Of a stretch of DNA of 64,000 bases, positions 26,239 through 42,857 are shown one piece after another. Both the position numbers and the translations under genes were made by a program. The stretch spans positions 6,263,501 through 6,327,500 of the forward strand of contig NZ_CP023688.1 in NCBI RefSeq assembly GCF_008704655.1, given 5' to 3'. How positions within the stretch are numbered: the stretch's first letter is position 1; each line of letters starts with the position of its first letter. The notes under the pieces are model-generated. The model worked only from the letters and a program-made list of their open reading frames with translations, made no database searches and was not told the DNA's origin. Origin of the DNA: Streptomyces rimosus (lineage in GTDB: Bacteria; Actinomycetota; Actinomycetes; Streptomycetales; Streptomycetaceae).

Positions 26239-27219
26239 TCATCCCCCCAACTTCCGCAACGTCTCCCCCGCGCTGCTCTTGAGCATTCCGGCGACCTGGT
26301 CGGTCGTCGGTGGCTTGGTCGAGGTGGTGCGGGAGGTGTAGCTCGACCATGTGATCTGGTAGGTCATCCAGCCGTCGCGGACGCCGAGGATCACGTATGA
26401 GCCGCTGCTGTCGTCGGACCGGCTGACGAGGTACGCCTCGTCGCCGATGCCGGACACCGGTGTGACCTTGTACGCGATCGAGCCGCGCTGGCTCTCGTAC
26501 GCGCGGTAGCCGTCCGCGAACTCCGCCGTCGGGTCGGTCTTCTTGTGCAGGGTGGCGGCGCTGTAGACCCAGGTCGAGGAGTAGTCGTTGCTGCCCGCGT
26601 CGGATGCCTTCAGCTCGGCGTTGCACCACATCGAGTCGACCGCGCCCTGCTGCACGCCGCTGTACTGCGGGTTCTGCGCGCTGCTGCCCGACGCGCCGGA
26701 CGACGAGGACGAGCTGCCGGCCGGTTTGATCTTGTAGTTCGAGCTCTCGAAGGGCGTGAACGAGGTGCGGTTGCACAGGTCGGACGTGTACGAGTAGCCC
26801 GCCAGATCGGGGTCGGGCTGCGCCTCTTCGAACGCGCCGGCCGCGAAGAGGATCGCGCCGCCCATCGCCGACGCGGCGACCGCCCCGCCGAGCGCCCACA
26901 GCCAGTGCTGTGTACCCCCGCCCCCGGAACCGCCCGCCACCCCACCGGGCCCACCAGACCCACCAGGCCCTCCGGAAACGCCGGGCCCTCCGGAAACACC
27001 AGGCCCGACCGCTCCCGCACCCGCTCCCGTACCCGCCTGCTGCGGCCCCCCGCCCGCCGGATAGCCGTAAGCACCACCCACGCCGGGCCCCACGCCGGGC
27101 CCTGCACCGGGCCCAGCCCCCGCCCCATACGGCCCCTGCTGCGGCACCCCCGAACCAAAGGCCCCAGGCCCAGGCTGTGGCTGCGCATACGGATTGTTCG
27201 GATCCCCCGGAATCGACAT
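26239..27219 (-). CDS. Gly/Pro-rich single-pass membrane protein
   Basis: 326 aa. Residues 1-100 are Pro/Gly/Gln/Ala-rich with GPGVSGGPG-type repeats. One transmembrane helix (about 107-128, GGAVAASAMGGAILFAAGAF) is followed by an exported region of about 200 residues with a Ser-rich linker, two cysteines (DLCNRT, SMWCNAEL) that may form a disulphide, and SIAYKVTPVSGIGDEAYLVSR then YVILGVRDGWMTYQI near the end. The pattern is common in Streptomyces exported proteins of unknown function. ATG at 27219 chosen; no strong ribosome site, so an upstream start is possible. Confidence 0.72.
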   Translation of the reverse strand: MSIPGDPNNPYAQPQPGPGAFGSGVPQQGPYGAGAGPGAGPGVGPGVGGAYGYPAGGGPQQAGTGAGAGAVGPGVSGGPGVSGGPGGSGGPGGVAGGSGGGGTQHWLWALGGAVAASAMGGAILFAAGAFEEAQPDPDLAGYSYTSDLCNRTSFTPFESSNYKIKPAGSSSSSSGASGSSAQNPQYSGVQQGAVDSMWCNAELKASDAGSNDYSSTWVYSAATLHKKTDPTAEFADGYRAYESQRGSIAYKVTPVSGIGDEAYLVSRSDDSSGSYVILGVRDGWMTYQITWSSYTSRTTSTKPPTTDQVAGMLKSSAGETLRKLGG

Positions 27220-27333
27220 GCGCGGCAGCGTAGCCGACCGGGACGGCACCCAGGCCCCCGCGGTGACCGGGACCACAGCCACCCCGCCGAACGCGCCGTC
27301 GCGCGCGCCCGTACGACCCCTGGCGCCCCCATA

Positions 27334-27385
27334 ACAACAACGGACCCCGCGGCACCCTGGGGAAGGGCGACCGCGAGGTCCGTCG
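27334..27385. terminator. Bidirectional-looking terminator downstream of rpsT
   Basis: 17-position stem (27334-27350 with 27369-27385) with two mismatches and an 18-nt loop, flanked by AAC runs on one side and GTTTC on the other. It sits 130 bp past rpsT, in the minus-strand direction. Confidence 0.65.
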
Positions 27386-27515
27386 TTTCAAGCTGTGTGT
27401 GCGCCGTACCCGCGTGGCGAACGCTGGCCGTGTGCGGCGCGGTGGTGCACCGGAAGGAGCGGAGAGAGGGGCCGCTGGGCCCTTACCGGCAGAGGTGGTG
27501 CGTCAAGAACGGGGT

Positions 27516-27782
27516 TCAGCCCTTGAGGGCCGCGACCTTCTTGGCCAGCGCCGACTTCTTGTTGGCGGCGGCGTTCTTGTGGATGACACCCTTGCTGACG
27601 GCCTTGTCCAGCTTCTTGGCGGCCTCGGCCTGGGCGGTGGCGGCCTTCTGCAGGTCACCGGCCTCCACGGCCTCACGGGTGCGACGGATCGCGGTACGCA
27701 GCGAGGACTTCACAGCCTTGTTGCGCTGCCGAGCCTTCTCGTTGGTCTTGATCCGCTTCATCTGGGACTTGATGTTCGCCAC
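27516..27782 (-). CDS. rpsT: 30S ribosomal protein bS20
   Basis: 88 aa, GTG start. Residues [20 protein letters not shown] open the protein, followed by [19 protein letters not shown] and a basic tail ending KKVAALKG, the bS20 pattern. It binds 16S rRNA early in 30S assembly. It diverges from lepA across 191 bp, a conserved arrangement. An AAAGG site lies about ten bases before the start. Confidence 0.97.
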   Translation of the reverse strand: MANIKSQMKRIKTNEKARQRNKAVKSSLRTAIRRTREAVEAGDLQKAATAQAEAAKKLDKAVSKGVIHKNAAANKKSALAKKVAALKG

Positions 27783-27973
27783 GAAAGAGCCTTTTCAGGT
27801 TCGTTGGATTACGAGTCGCGCCTCGCACGAGAGAGTGCACAAAGCGCAGTGGACCAGGCTACCAGCAGCCTCCACAGCCTCCCAAACCGGACCAGGACCG
27901 CCGCGCATGGGACGATGGGGGAGACGAAAAACAACCGAGTCCCGCCTACCCGCGTTCTCTGAATGGACCCTGC

Positions 27974-29842
<1,869 letters not shown>

Positions 29843-29875
29843 CCCGCCCGTAGTCCCGTCCCGCACGTCTCACAC

Positions 29876-29903
29876 AGCCCCCGGCCGGTCCAGGCCGGGG
29901 GCT
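29876..29903 (+). terminator. Terminator of lepA
   Basis: Perfect 11-bp stem AGCCCCCGGCC / GGCCGGGGGCT with a 6-nt loop, 34 bp after the lepA stop. No T run, as usual in Streptomyces. Confidence 0.8.
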
Positions 29904-30105
29904 GCGTGCCGTGTACCCGTACGGAACGGCCGTCCGGGCCGTACGGCATCCGGGCGGTCGGCCGGGAAATCGGCGCGCAAACGGTTTCCCGGACGCGCGG
30001 CACGGCGTTGTCGTGGGTGGCAGCGGTGTTCCGGGCGCTCCAGGGGCGCGTCCGGGCGGCATGAGCGCCGTGCCGCCGAGGAGTCCGCGCCGGAAAGGGA
30101 TACGG

Positions 30106-30408
30106 ATGAAGTACGTCAAGGCCGCCGCGCTGCTGGCCGGCGCCGCGCTGTCGGTGGGCGCCGCCGCGCCCGCCTTCGCCACGCCCGCCTACGCCGACCG
30201 GACGGGGGCGGAGAAGTTCAAGAGCGGCGTCAGTGGAACGGCGGAGGACGTGCAGCGGGCCGTCACCTCCCTCGGTGACGGGGTGAAGAAGATCAACGGC
30301 ACGCTGCGCGGCGACGAACGGGTCGGTCACATGATCGGCGATTCGGCCGCCTCGAACGCGCCCAGCGCCGACGGTATCGGGCTCCAGGCCGCTTCGATGG
30401 GGAGCTGA
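30106..30408 (+). CDS. Small exported protein, unknown function
   Basis: 100 aa with a clear signal peptide: basic start (MKYVK), hydrophobic stretch AAALLAGAALSVGAAAPA and cleavage near FATPAYA. The mature 70 residues are helix-rich (SGTAEDVQRAVTSLGDGVKKI) and end SADGIGLQAASMGS. No cysteines, so it is not a chaplin. A GGAAAGGGA ribosome site precedes the ATG. Free-standing gene between two terminators. Function unknown. Confidence 0.78.
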   Translation: MKYVKAAALLAGAALSVGAAAPAFATPAYADRTGAEKFKSGVSGTAEDVQRAVTSLGDGVKKINGTLRGDERVGHMIGDSAASNAPSADGIGLQAASMGS

Positions 30409-30545
30409 GGGCGCCGGGCCGTTGCACGCGCCGGGCCGTCGGCCCACCCCCGTAGCCACGACTCGAACCTGTCCGGGCCGGGCCCGTCGCGGCCCGCCCG
30501 GCACCTGGCCCCCGTACCGCGGGAACCGGCCCGCGCACCCCGGAA

Positions 30546-30561
30546 AGCCCCCGCCGGGGCT
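30546..30561 (+). terminator. Weak terminator after the small exported protein
   Basis: AGCCCC/GGGGCT stem with a CGCC loop followed by CTCTTCCC. Short, but placed between the exported-protein gene and the acyl-CoA synthetase promoter. Confidence 0.4.
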
Positions 30562-30642
30562 CTCTTCCCGCCCGCCCCGGCCGAAATATGTACCCGCCAA
30601 GCATCGCGCTGGTCACATCCTGAACCAGTCGGTCGCAGCCCC

Positions 30643-30671
30643 TTACGCCATGGCGCGACGCGTTCTAGTCT
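30643..30671 (+). promoter_or_regulatory. Promoter of the acyl-CoA synthetase gene
   Basis: TTACGC (30643-30648), 17-bp spacer and TAGTCT (30666-30671), 60 bp before the GTG start. The palindromic operator lies just downstream of the -10 box. Confidence 0.5.
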
Positions 30672-30685
30672 GATCACTGCTCGAA

Positions 30686-30703
30686 GGTTACTCGCGAGTC
30701 ACC
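30686..30703. promoter_or_regulatory. Palindromic operator candidate upstream of the acyl-CoA synthetase
   Basis: GGTTACTCGCGAGTCACC: two 9-bp half-sites with only one mismatched pair across the dyad, centred on ACTCGCGAGT. It lies 28 bp before the start codon and would cover the start of the transcript, so binding would repress. The form suits a TetR- or GntR-type fatty-acid-responsive regulator; no regulator gene is adjacent. Confidence 0.55.
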
Positions 30704-30731
30704 AGCAACGTAGCGGGCCCCGGAGGATGCC

Positions 30732-32621
<1,890 letters not shown>

Positions 32622-32628
32622 GACGGGC

Positions 32629-32679
32629 GGCGCGCGCCGGTACGGTCACCGGCACCCGGTGACCGTACCGGCGCGCGCC
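32629..32679. terminator. Very long perfect hairpin between convergent genes
   Basis: A 24-bp perfect stem (32629-32652 with 32656-32679) with a 3-nt loop, 8 bp after the acyl-CoA synthetase stop and 53 bp from the end of the convergent response-regulator gene. Probably a bidirectional terminator. Confidence 0.85.
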
Positions 32680-32731
32680 GTCTGGCGTGCCTGTCGCTGC
32701 CCGGCGCACCGGCCACCGGCCCGGCGCGCTC

Positions 32732-33315
32732 CTACCGCCCCCGCCGCAGGGAACGCACCGACTCCGCCATGCGCGCCACGCTCTCGCTCAGGTCGCGCTC
32801 GCCGGGGTCGTCGCTGGCGGAGAGGCGGCGCTCGATCTCGGAGATACGGTCCGCCAGTTCGCCCATCCGGGCGTTGTCCTGCTTGATGAGCCGGCGCAAC
32901 TGCCGGTTCTTGCGGTGCAGATCGAGAAACACATTGACCTTGGCGCGCAGCACCCACGGGTCGAAGGGTTTCGTGAGGTAGTCGGCGGCGCCGGTCGAAT
33001 AGCCGCGGAAGGCGAAGCCGGAATCGCTTTCCGTCCCGGTCAGGAAAATGATCGGGATGTCCTTGGTCTGGTCGAGACGTTTGATGTTGGAGGCGGTCTC
33101 GAAGCCGTCCATGCCGGGCATGAGAATGTCCAGCAGAACGACCGCGAATTCCTGCCGCAGCAGCGCTTTCATCGCCTCTTCTCCGGAGCGGGCCCGGACG
33201 AGGGGCTCGCCGAGCGAGCCCAGGACCGCTTCGAGGGCGGCGAGGTTGTCTTCCATGTCGTCGACAAGGAGGATGCCCGCCCGTTCGTCGGTCCCGTCGG
33301 TGTCGGGTGCATGGG

Positions 33316-33319
<4 letters not shown>
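32732..33319 (-). CDS. Response regulator with C-terminal coiled coil, no DNA-binding domain
   Basis: 195 aa. Receiver domain (about 15-135): acidic pair in VDDMEDN, phospho-acceptor Asp64 in LLDILMPGMDG, Thr in LTGTES and Lys in YLTKPFD. The remainder is a charged heptad-rich helix (RKNRQLRRLIKQDNARMGEL) with no DNA-binding domain. It overlaps the kinase gene by 4 nt (ATGA) and so is its likely partner. The kinase/single-receiver-plus-coil pairing resembles OsaA/OsaB, the osmoadaptation system of S. coelicolor, but paralogues are common. Confidence 0.88.
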
Positions 33320-37449
<4,130 letters not shown>

Positions 37450-37858
37450 GGCTTCCCACTTCAGTAACTCGGTGCTTATGGGTGCGCTCAGTCTGTCACT
37501 CTGGGGTGGCGTATTCGGCGCTATTGCGGAACTGCTCGGGAGTTGCTCAATGCGGACGACAACTTCGTCGGACAGGGACGTCCCGGACCGGGGCGCCGCG
37601 GTGGCCCGGGAGCGGCCCCGCCCTTGCGACGGCGCGCCCGGCGGGTCGGCGACCTCCGGCGGCACCCCTGCGGGGGCCGCCCCGGCGATCAAGGCCCGGA
37701 CGAGTCCGCAGGTCATGACCGAAGCGGCTGCCGACAGGCCTCGGGCGGAGCGTTCCGGCGGGCTTCTCGAAGGGGGCGGGCCGGTGGGTTTCCGCAAGGA
37801 AGCGGCCACGAAGGCGGCCCGCCCGACGAATTCGGCCAGGGGAACGGGGGCTGTACGG
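37450..37858. promoter_or_regulatory. Divergent intergenic region between kinase and SpoIIE-type genes
   Basis: About 409 bp between the two chosen starts, with an A/T-richer stretch at about 37450-37560 next to the kinase start. Both genes' promoters should be here. Both flanking frames remain open into it, so either protein could be longer; the upstream in-frame ATG at about 37714 is an alternative start for the plus-strand gene. No convincing operator was seen. Confidence 0.35.
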
Positions 37859-40564
37859 ATGAAGGATTCGGTCACGGACGGGGGAGCGGGGACAGCGGGT
37901 GGCGGGGATGGTGGGGCCGAGGGGGCCGGGCCGGAGGGCGGTGTTCCGGAGGGCGCGGGGCGAAAGGGTGTGAGGCGGGAGGGCTCGGACTCGGAGGGCG
38001 GTGTACGGGGAGGGGACGCCCGCCAGCCCGGTACCCGTCAGCCCGGTACCCGTCAGTCCGGCAGCCGGAAGTCCGGTACCGGTACCGGTACCCGTAAGCC
38101 GGGCACCAGTAAGTCCGGTGCCCGGAAGGCCGCCGGTTCCGAGGAGGCTGCCGTACGGGGAGGGGGCGCCCGTAAGCCCCGCACCCGGAAAGCCGCCGCT
38201 CCCGAGGAACCCGGTACGGAGCCTGCCACCCGGAAACCCGGCGCCTCTGGAGCCCCCGCAGCCCGGAAATCCGGCGCCTCCGGAGATCCCGCCGCTCGGA
38301 AACCCGGCGCCTCCGAAGATCCCGCCGCCCGGAATCCCGGCGCCTCTGAAGCCCCCGCCACCCGGGAGACCGTCACCCGGGAGCCCGTCACCCAGCAGAA
38401 CCCCACCCAGGGCTCCGTCCAGCACCCCACCCCTGCCGAAGCCCCCGGCTCCGACCCCGCCCCCGCCCCCATAAACCCCACCTCCGCCCCCGGCACCGTT
38501 TCCGCCGCTCTTCCGGAGGCGCCCGATCCGCCCGCGGCGCCGCCGGCCGGTGGGCCGCGTCGGGAGCGGCGCGGGCCGGCCACCCGTGATCAACGCGGCG
38601 GTCAGGGCGCGCGCGAGGGACGGGGCGGCCGGGCCCGGCGTAACTGGCGTGACCGCTGTGACGCCCGGGACAGCGTCCGCCGGTCGAGCCTGCCCGGCAA
38701 TCCGCGGGCCGCCGCCGCGGCCCGCCAGTTCGTACGCGCCGTACTGGCCGACTGGCTCGTCCGGTCGCTGCCCGGCGCCGACACCATCGGCGACCGCCTC
38801 GCCGACGAAGCGGTCCTGCTGGTCAGCGAGCTGGTCACGAACGTCGTCGTGCACGCCGGGACCACCGTCGAGCTGCTGTGCCGCCTGGAGACCGAGCCGA
38901 CGCCGGACGGCGGGCGCGCCGTGGTCGTCGTGGAGGTGTCCGACCACCACCCGGCCCGTGCCGTACGGGCGCGCCAGGCGTCCTCCGCCGACGAGACCAG
39001 GGGCCATGGCCTGCAACTGGTCGGCGCGGTCGCCGAGTCCTGGGGCATCACGTACCGGCGCGACCTGAAGACCGTGTGGTTCCGGCTCCTGGCCGGGCCG
39101 CACGACCGCGTGTACGGCCCGCCGGCCCGTTTCTCCCAGGACGACCCGGATCTCCAGCGCGACCTGCGGGCCGCCGAGCTGCTGGCCCCCGCGCCCGTCC
39201 GCCGGTCCCCGGCGCGGCGCTCCGACGCCGACTGGATCAACCACGGCGCCCTGTCCTTCCTCGCCGAGGCGTCCGACCTGCTGTCCGGGCAGCTCGACGA
39301 GGAGCAGGTGGCGCTGCTGGCCGCGCAACTGGTCGTACCGCGGCTCGCCGACTGGTGCGCGGTGTGGCTGTACGACGGCGGCAGCCGGGACAGCTCGGGC
39401 GCGCCGCCGCGGCTCGCCCGCGTCTGGCACTCCAGCGAGGGCCGCATCGACGCGCTCCGTATGGCCCTGGAGAAGGACCCGCCGGTGCTGCCCGTACCCG
39501 GTCCGCAGCGCGACGGTGCCGGGGCTGCGGTGCCCTGGCCGTGGCCGCAGGAGCCGAGCGGGTACGGTCCGGGCGGCGCCGCGCTGGCCTGCCGGCTGCT
39601 GGCCGGCGGCCGCGACCAGGGCGCGCTGCTGATCGGCCGTGCCGGGCTGATGCGCTTCCCCGACGAGGTCGTGGGCCTGATAGAGGATCTGACCCGCCGG
39701 GTCGCCCGTGCCGTGGCCACCGCCCGCGCGTACCGCAACCAGGAGCGGATCAGCCAGGTGCTGCAGCGCCGTCTGCTGCCCCGGGGCCCGGCCACCGTCC
39801 CGGGCCTGGAGTCCTCCGTCGTGTACGAACCGCGCGAGGGCGCCTGGGCCGGCGGCGACTTCTGGGACCTGTTCGACGCCGGGGACGGGCGCTGGTGCTT
39901 CGCCCTCGGCGACGTGTGCGGCAGTGGCCCGGAGGCCGCAGCGGTCACCGGCCTCGCCCGGCCCGTCCTGCGGCTGCTGGCCCGCGACGGGTACGGCGTC
40001 GGCGAGGTGCTGGACCGGCTCAACAAGACGATGGCCCGTGAGGCCACGGACTCGGTGGCCGCCGTCGCCGCGGCGGTCGCGGCGGCGGGCCCCGGCCCGG
40101 ACGCCGCCGTCGAACTGCGCGCCGAGGCCGAGCAGACGCGTTTCCTCTCCCTCCTGTACGGCGAGATCGTGCCGCACGCCGACGGCACGGCGGGCGCCCG
40201 CTGCACCCTCGCCAGCGCCGGACACCCGCTGCCGCTGGTGCTCGGCACGGGCGGCGGCGTACGGGTCGCCGCGGCGCCGCAGATGCTGCTCGGGGTGGTG
40301 GAGGACACGTCGTACGAATCCGAGTCCTTCGACCTGGCGCCCGGCGAGACGCTGCTGTGCGTCACGGACGGCGTGACCGAGCGGCGCTGCGGCCACCGGC
40401 TGTTCGACGACGATGACGGCCTGGCCGGCCACCTCACCGCCTGTACGGGCCTGGGCGCCACCGCCGTCGCCGAGCACATCCGGCGGGCGGTCCACGCGTT
40501 CGCCGCCACCCCGCCGGACGACGATCTTGCGTTGCTGGTGCTCCAGGCGACGGAGCGGCGGTAG
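37859..40564 (+). CDS. HATPase-GAF-SpoIIE (PP2C) phosphatase with repetitive N-terminal tail
   Basis: 901 aa from ATG 37859. Residues ~15-280 are basic Ala/Pro/Gly/Thr-rich with recurring RKPGAS-, PAARKPGAS- and [12 protein letters not shown] units, encoded by diverged repeated DNA. An RsbW-like ATPase domain (~285-430, [30 protein letters not shown]), a GAF-like domain (~465-640) and a SpoIIE phosphatase follow: GGDFWDLFD (~664), [28 protein letters not shown] and DDDLALLVL. Proteins of this type switch sigma-factor antagonists by phosphorylation state. Its position divergent from the poly-HAMP kinase suggests a common stress circuit, which is inference. Confidence 0.85.
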   Translation: MKDSVTDGGAGTAGGGDGGAEGAGPEGGVPEGAGRKGVRREGSDSEGGVRGGDARQPGTRQPGTRQSGSRKSGTGTGTRKPGTSKSGARKAAGSEEAAVRGGGARKPRTRKAAAPEEPGTEPATRKPGASGAPAARKSGASGDPAARKPGASEDPAARNPGASEAPATRETVTREPVTQQNPTQGSVQHPTPAEAPGSDPAPAPINPTSAPGTVSAALPEAPDPPAAPPAGGPRRERRGPATRDQRGGQGAREGRGGRARRNWRDRCDARDSVRRSSLPGNPRAAAAARQFVRAVLADWLVRSLPGADTIGDRLADEAVLLVSELVTNVVVHAGTTVELLCRLETEPTPDGGRAVVVVEVSDHHPARAVRARQASSADETRGHGLQLVGAVAESWGITYRRDLKTVWFRLLAGPHDRVYGPPARFSQDDPDLQRDLRAAELLAPAPVRRSPARRSDADWINHGALSFLAEASDLLSGQLDEEQVALLAAQLVVPRLADWCAVWLYDGGSRDSSGAPPRLARVWHSSEGRIDALRMALEKDPPVLPVPGPQRDGAGAAVPWPWPQEPSGYGPGGAALACRLLAGGRDQGALLIGRAGLMRFPDEVVGLIEDLTRRVARAVATARAYRNQERISQVLQRRLLPRGPATVPGLESSVVYEPREGAWAGGDFWDLFDAGDGRWCFALGDVCGSGPEAAAVTGLARPVLRLLARDGYGVGEVLDRLNKTMAREATDSVAAVAAAVAAAGPGPDAAVELRAEAEQTRFLSLLYGEIVPHADGTAGARCTLASAGHPLPLVLGTGGGVRVAAAPQMLLGVVEDTSYESESFDLAPGETLLCVTDGVTERRCGHRLFDDDDGLAGHLTACTGLGATAVAEHIRRAVHAFAATPPDDDLALLVLQATERR

Positions 40565-40693
40565 GGGAGGAAGGGGCTGGAGGGACGGCAGCGGCGGGGC
40601 GAAGCGGTGCGCCGGGGCGCCGCCCACCGGGCCCGCCCCGGCCTCCCGGCAGCTCCCGTCAAGCTCCCCGCCGTATGCCGGACAATGGAAGGC

Positions 40694-41926
40694 ATGCCTT
40701 CCGCACTCCCCGATGGTGAGCCCATGCCCGAGGACGGGGCGCTGCCCGGTCACGCCCTGACCGGCGCGAGCACCCGGCCGCTCGGGTTCTACCTGCACGT
40801 GCCGTACTGCGCGACGCGCTGCGGCTACTGCGACTTCAACACGTACACGGCCACCGAGCTGCGCGGCTCGGGCGGCGCGCTCGCCTCGCGGGAGAACTAC
40901 GCGGACACGGTCGCCGAGGAGATCCGGCTCGCCCGCAAGGTGCTGGGCGACGACCCGCGGCCGGTCGAGACGGTCTTCGTCGGCGGCGGCACGCCGACCC
41001 TGCTCCCGGCCGCCGACCTGGGCCGGATGCTCGCCGCGATCCGCGACGAGTTCGGCCTCGCGGACGGCGCGGAGATCACCACCGAGGCCAACCCGGAGTC
41101 CGTCGATCCGCGCTACCTGGCCGAACTGCGGGAAGCCGGTTTCAACCGGGTCTCCTTCGGGATGCAGAGCGCCCGGCAGCACGTCCTGAAGATCCTCGAC
41201 CGTACGCACACGCCCGGCCGCCCGGAAGCGTGTGTCGCCGAGGCGCGCGCGGCGGGCTTCGAGCATGTCAACCTCGACCTGATCTACGGGACCCCCGGCG
41301 AGTCGGACGACGACTGGCGGGCCACGCTCGACGCCGCGCTCGGCGCGGCGCCCGACCACGTCTCCGCGTACGCGCTGATCGTCGAGGAGGGCACCCAGCT
41401 GGCCCGCCGCATCCGGCGCGGCGAGGTCCCGATGACCGACGACGACGTGCACGCCGACCGCTACCTGATCACGGAGGAGGCCCTGTCCGGCGCGGGCTTC
41501 CACTGGTACGAGGTCTCCAACTGGGCCACCTCCGAGGCGGCCCGCTGCCGCCACAACGAGCTGTACTGGACCGGCGCCGACTGGTGGGGCGCGGGCCCCG
41601 GCGCGCACAGCCACGTCGGCGGCGTCCGCTGGTGGAACGTGAAGCACCCCGGCGCCTACGCCCAGGCCCTCGGCGAGGGCCGGTCCCCCGGCGCGGGCCG
41701 CGAACTCCTCTCGGCCGAGGACCGCCGCGTCGAACGCATCCTCCTGGAACTGCGCCTCGCGGCCGGCTGCCCCCTGGACATCCTCGCCCCCGCCGGCTTG
41801 GCCGCATCCCGCCGCGCCCTCGCCGACGGCCTCTTGGACCCGGGCCCGTACGAGGCGGGCCGCGCCGTACTGACCCTGCGGGGGCGGCTGCTGGCGGATG
41901 CGGTGGTGCGGGATCTGGTGGACTGA
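40694..41926 (+). CDS. hemW: Radical SAM heme chaperone HemW
   Basis: 410 aa. Formerly called oxygen-independent coproporphyrinogen oxidase; HemW proteins bind heme and one [4Fe-4S] cluster. The radical-SAM cluster motif is CATRCGYC (Cys39, Cys43, Cys46), followed by VFVGGGTPTLLP and FNRVSFGMQSA. The WGAGPGAHSHVGG and RWWNVKHP region near residues 297-318 is HemW-specific. ATG at 40694 chosen (GGAA upstream); the frame upstream is open but Arg/Pro-rich. In many genomes hemW lies just before hrcA; here about 2.8 kb separate them. Confidence 0.93.
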   Translation: MPSALPDGEPMPEDGALPGHALTGASTRPLGFYLHVPYCATRCGYCDFNTYTATELRGSGGALASRENYADTVAEEIRLARKVLGDDPRPVETVFVGGGTPTLLPAADLGRMLAAIRDEFGLADGAEITTEANPESVDPRYLAELREAGFNRVSFGMQSARQHVLKILDRTHTPGRPEACVAEARAAGFEHVNLDLIYGTPGESDDDWRATLDAALGAAPDHVSAYALIVEEGTQLARRIRRGEVPMTDDDVHADRYLITEEALSGAGFHWYEVSNWATSEAARCRHNELYWTGADWWGAGPGAHSHVGGVRWWNVKHPGAYAQALGEGRSPGAGRELLSAEDRRVERILLELRLAAGCPLDILAPAGLAASRRALADGLLDPGPYEAGRAVLTLRGRLLADAVVRDLVD

Positions 41927-41941
41927 TCACTCGGCGGGGTG

Positions 41942-41956
41942 AACATCTGCGATGTT
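41942..41956. promoter_or_regulatory. Small palindrome upstream of the Uma2-like gene
   Basis: AACATC-TGC-GATGTT, a perfect 6-bp dyad in the 97-bp gap before the Uma2-like gene. Could be an operator; no regulator gene is adjacent. Confidence 0.25.
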
Positions 41957-42023
41957 TCCGGCGGGCTGTCCGGGGTGTCCCTAGCCTGCGGTCCACGTAA
42001 CAGGATGTGGAAGCGGGGTGGGC

Positions 42024-42857
42024 ATGGTGGACAGCCGACAGATCACGGACGCGATCGAGGTTTTCCGGCGCCTGCGCCTGGAAGTACCGGAAGGCTGCAA
42101 GGCGGAGCTTCTCCGGGGCGACATCCTGGTGTCGGCGGAGTGCGACTGGGTGGATGACGACGTCGTCAAGTCCGTGACAGATCAGGTTCCGTACTGGCAT
42201 CGGCACCGGCAGCAGAGACACTGTGTCTCGTTTCCCAGGTCGGGCAGCGAGACACAGCCCGACTTGGTGATCCTGGCGCGGGACGCCGCCACCGACGCCT
42301 CCCGGGGCCAAGCTTCACTGTCGGCCGCGCCGGTGAGCGCTCCGTCGGCCGCTCGGCCCCTGACCACCCACCCCCTCGTCGCGTTCTTCGAAGAACTCGA
42401 GGTTCCCGAGACGTTCGAGGCGGAACTCCTGCGGGGGGAAATCGTGATGACGGCCGGGACCGACGTGGTCCACAACCGGATCATCCAGAGCGTTCGGGAC
42501 CAGGTGCCGGGGGATCGTCGGGGGCGTCCCAAGACCCAGGTCGCCGGAAAGCCCGTGCCGACTGAGCTGATCACCATGCTCGTCGAGGTCGTCTCCAACA
42601 ACAGCCTTGATCGTGACCACCGCGTCAAGCGCAACATCTATGCGGCGGGCGAGGTGCCCACCTACCTGATCATCGATCCGGCGGCGGCCGAATGCCGCTT
42701 GCTCACCGACCCCACCGGCACCCGCGAAGACGCCGACTACACGGTGCAGCGCACCACCAAGTTCGGCGATCCGATCCCACTGGACCTGCTCGGCGTAAAG
42801 CTGGACACCACCGAGTTCCAGACGTTCACCAACGTCAGGCCCCACTCCCACCCGTGA
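42024..42857 (+). CDS. Rearranged Uma2-family (DUF820) nuclease-like protein
   Basis: 277 aa from ATG 42024. It contains two Uma2-like segments. The first (1-90) has FRRLRLEVPEGCKAELLRGDILV and TQPDLVILARD but stops before the catalytic C-terminal part. The second (115-277) repeats FEELEVPETFEAELLRGEIVM, then jumps to LVEVVSNNSLDRDHRVKRNIYAAGEVPTYLIID, lacking the usual central PDxVV stretch. The restriction-fold acidic residues are thus split between the halves, as if two copies recombined. Uma2 proteins are PD-(D/E)XK-like and often linked to mobile DNA. Function is uncertain; it may be inactive. It overlaps the DUF3097 gene convergently by 23 bp. Confidence 0.78.
   Translation: MVDSRQITDAIEVFRRLRLEVPEGCKAELLRGDILVSAECDWVDDDVVKSVTDQVPYWHRHRQQRHCVSFPRSGSETQPDLVILARDAATDASRGQASLSAAPVSAPSAARPLTTHPLVAFFEELEVPETFEAELLRGEIVMTAGTDVVHNRIIQSVRDQVPGDRRGRPKTQVAGKPVPTELITMLVEVVSNNSLDRDHRVKRNIYAAGEVPTYLIIDPAAAECRLLTDPTGTREDADYTVQRTTKFGDPIPLDLLGVKLDTTEFQTFTNVRPHSHP

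Noticed and set aside
26066..27391. Alternative 441-residue minus-strand frame over the membrane-protein gene
   Set aside because: It is out of frame with the exported protein, has no domain, and runs through the 25884 minisatellite.
41926..42024. Toxin-antitoxin system at the Uma2-like gene
   Set aside because: No partner antitoxin gene is adjacent; the small palindrome alone is not enough.
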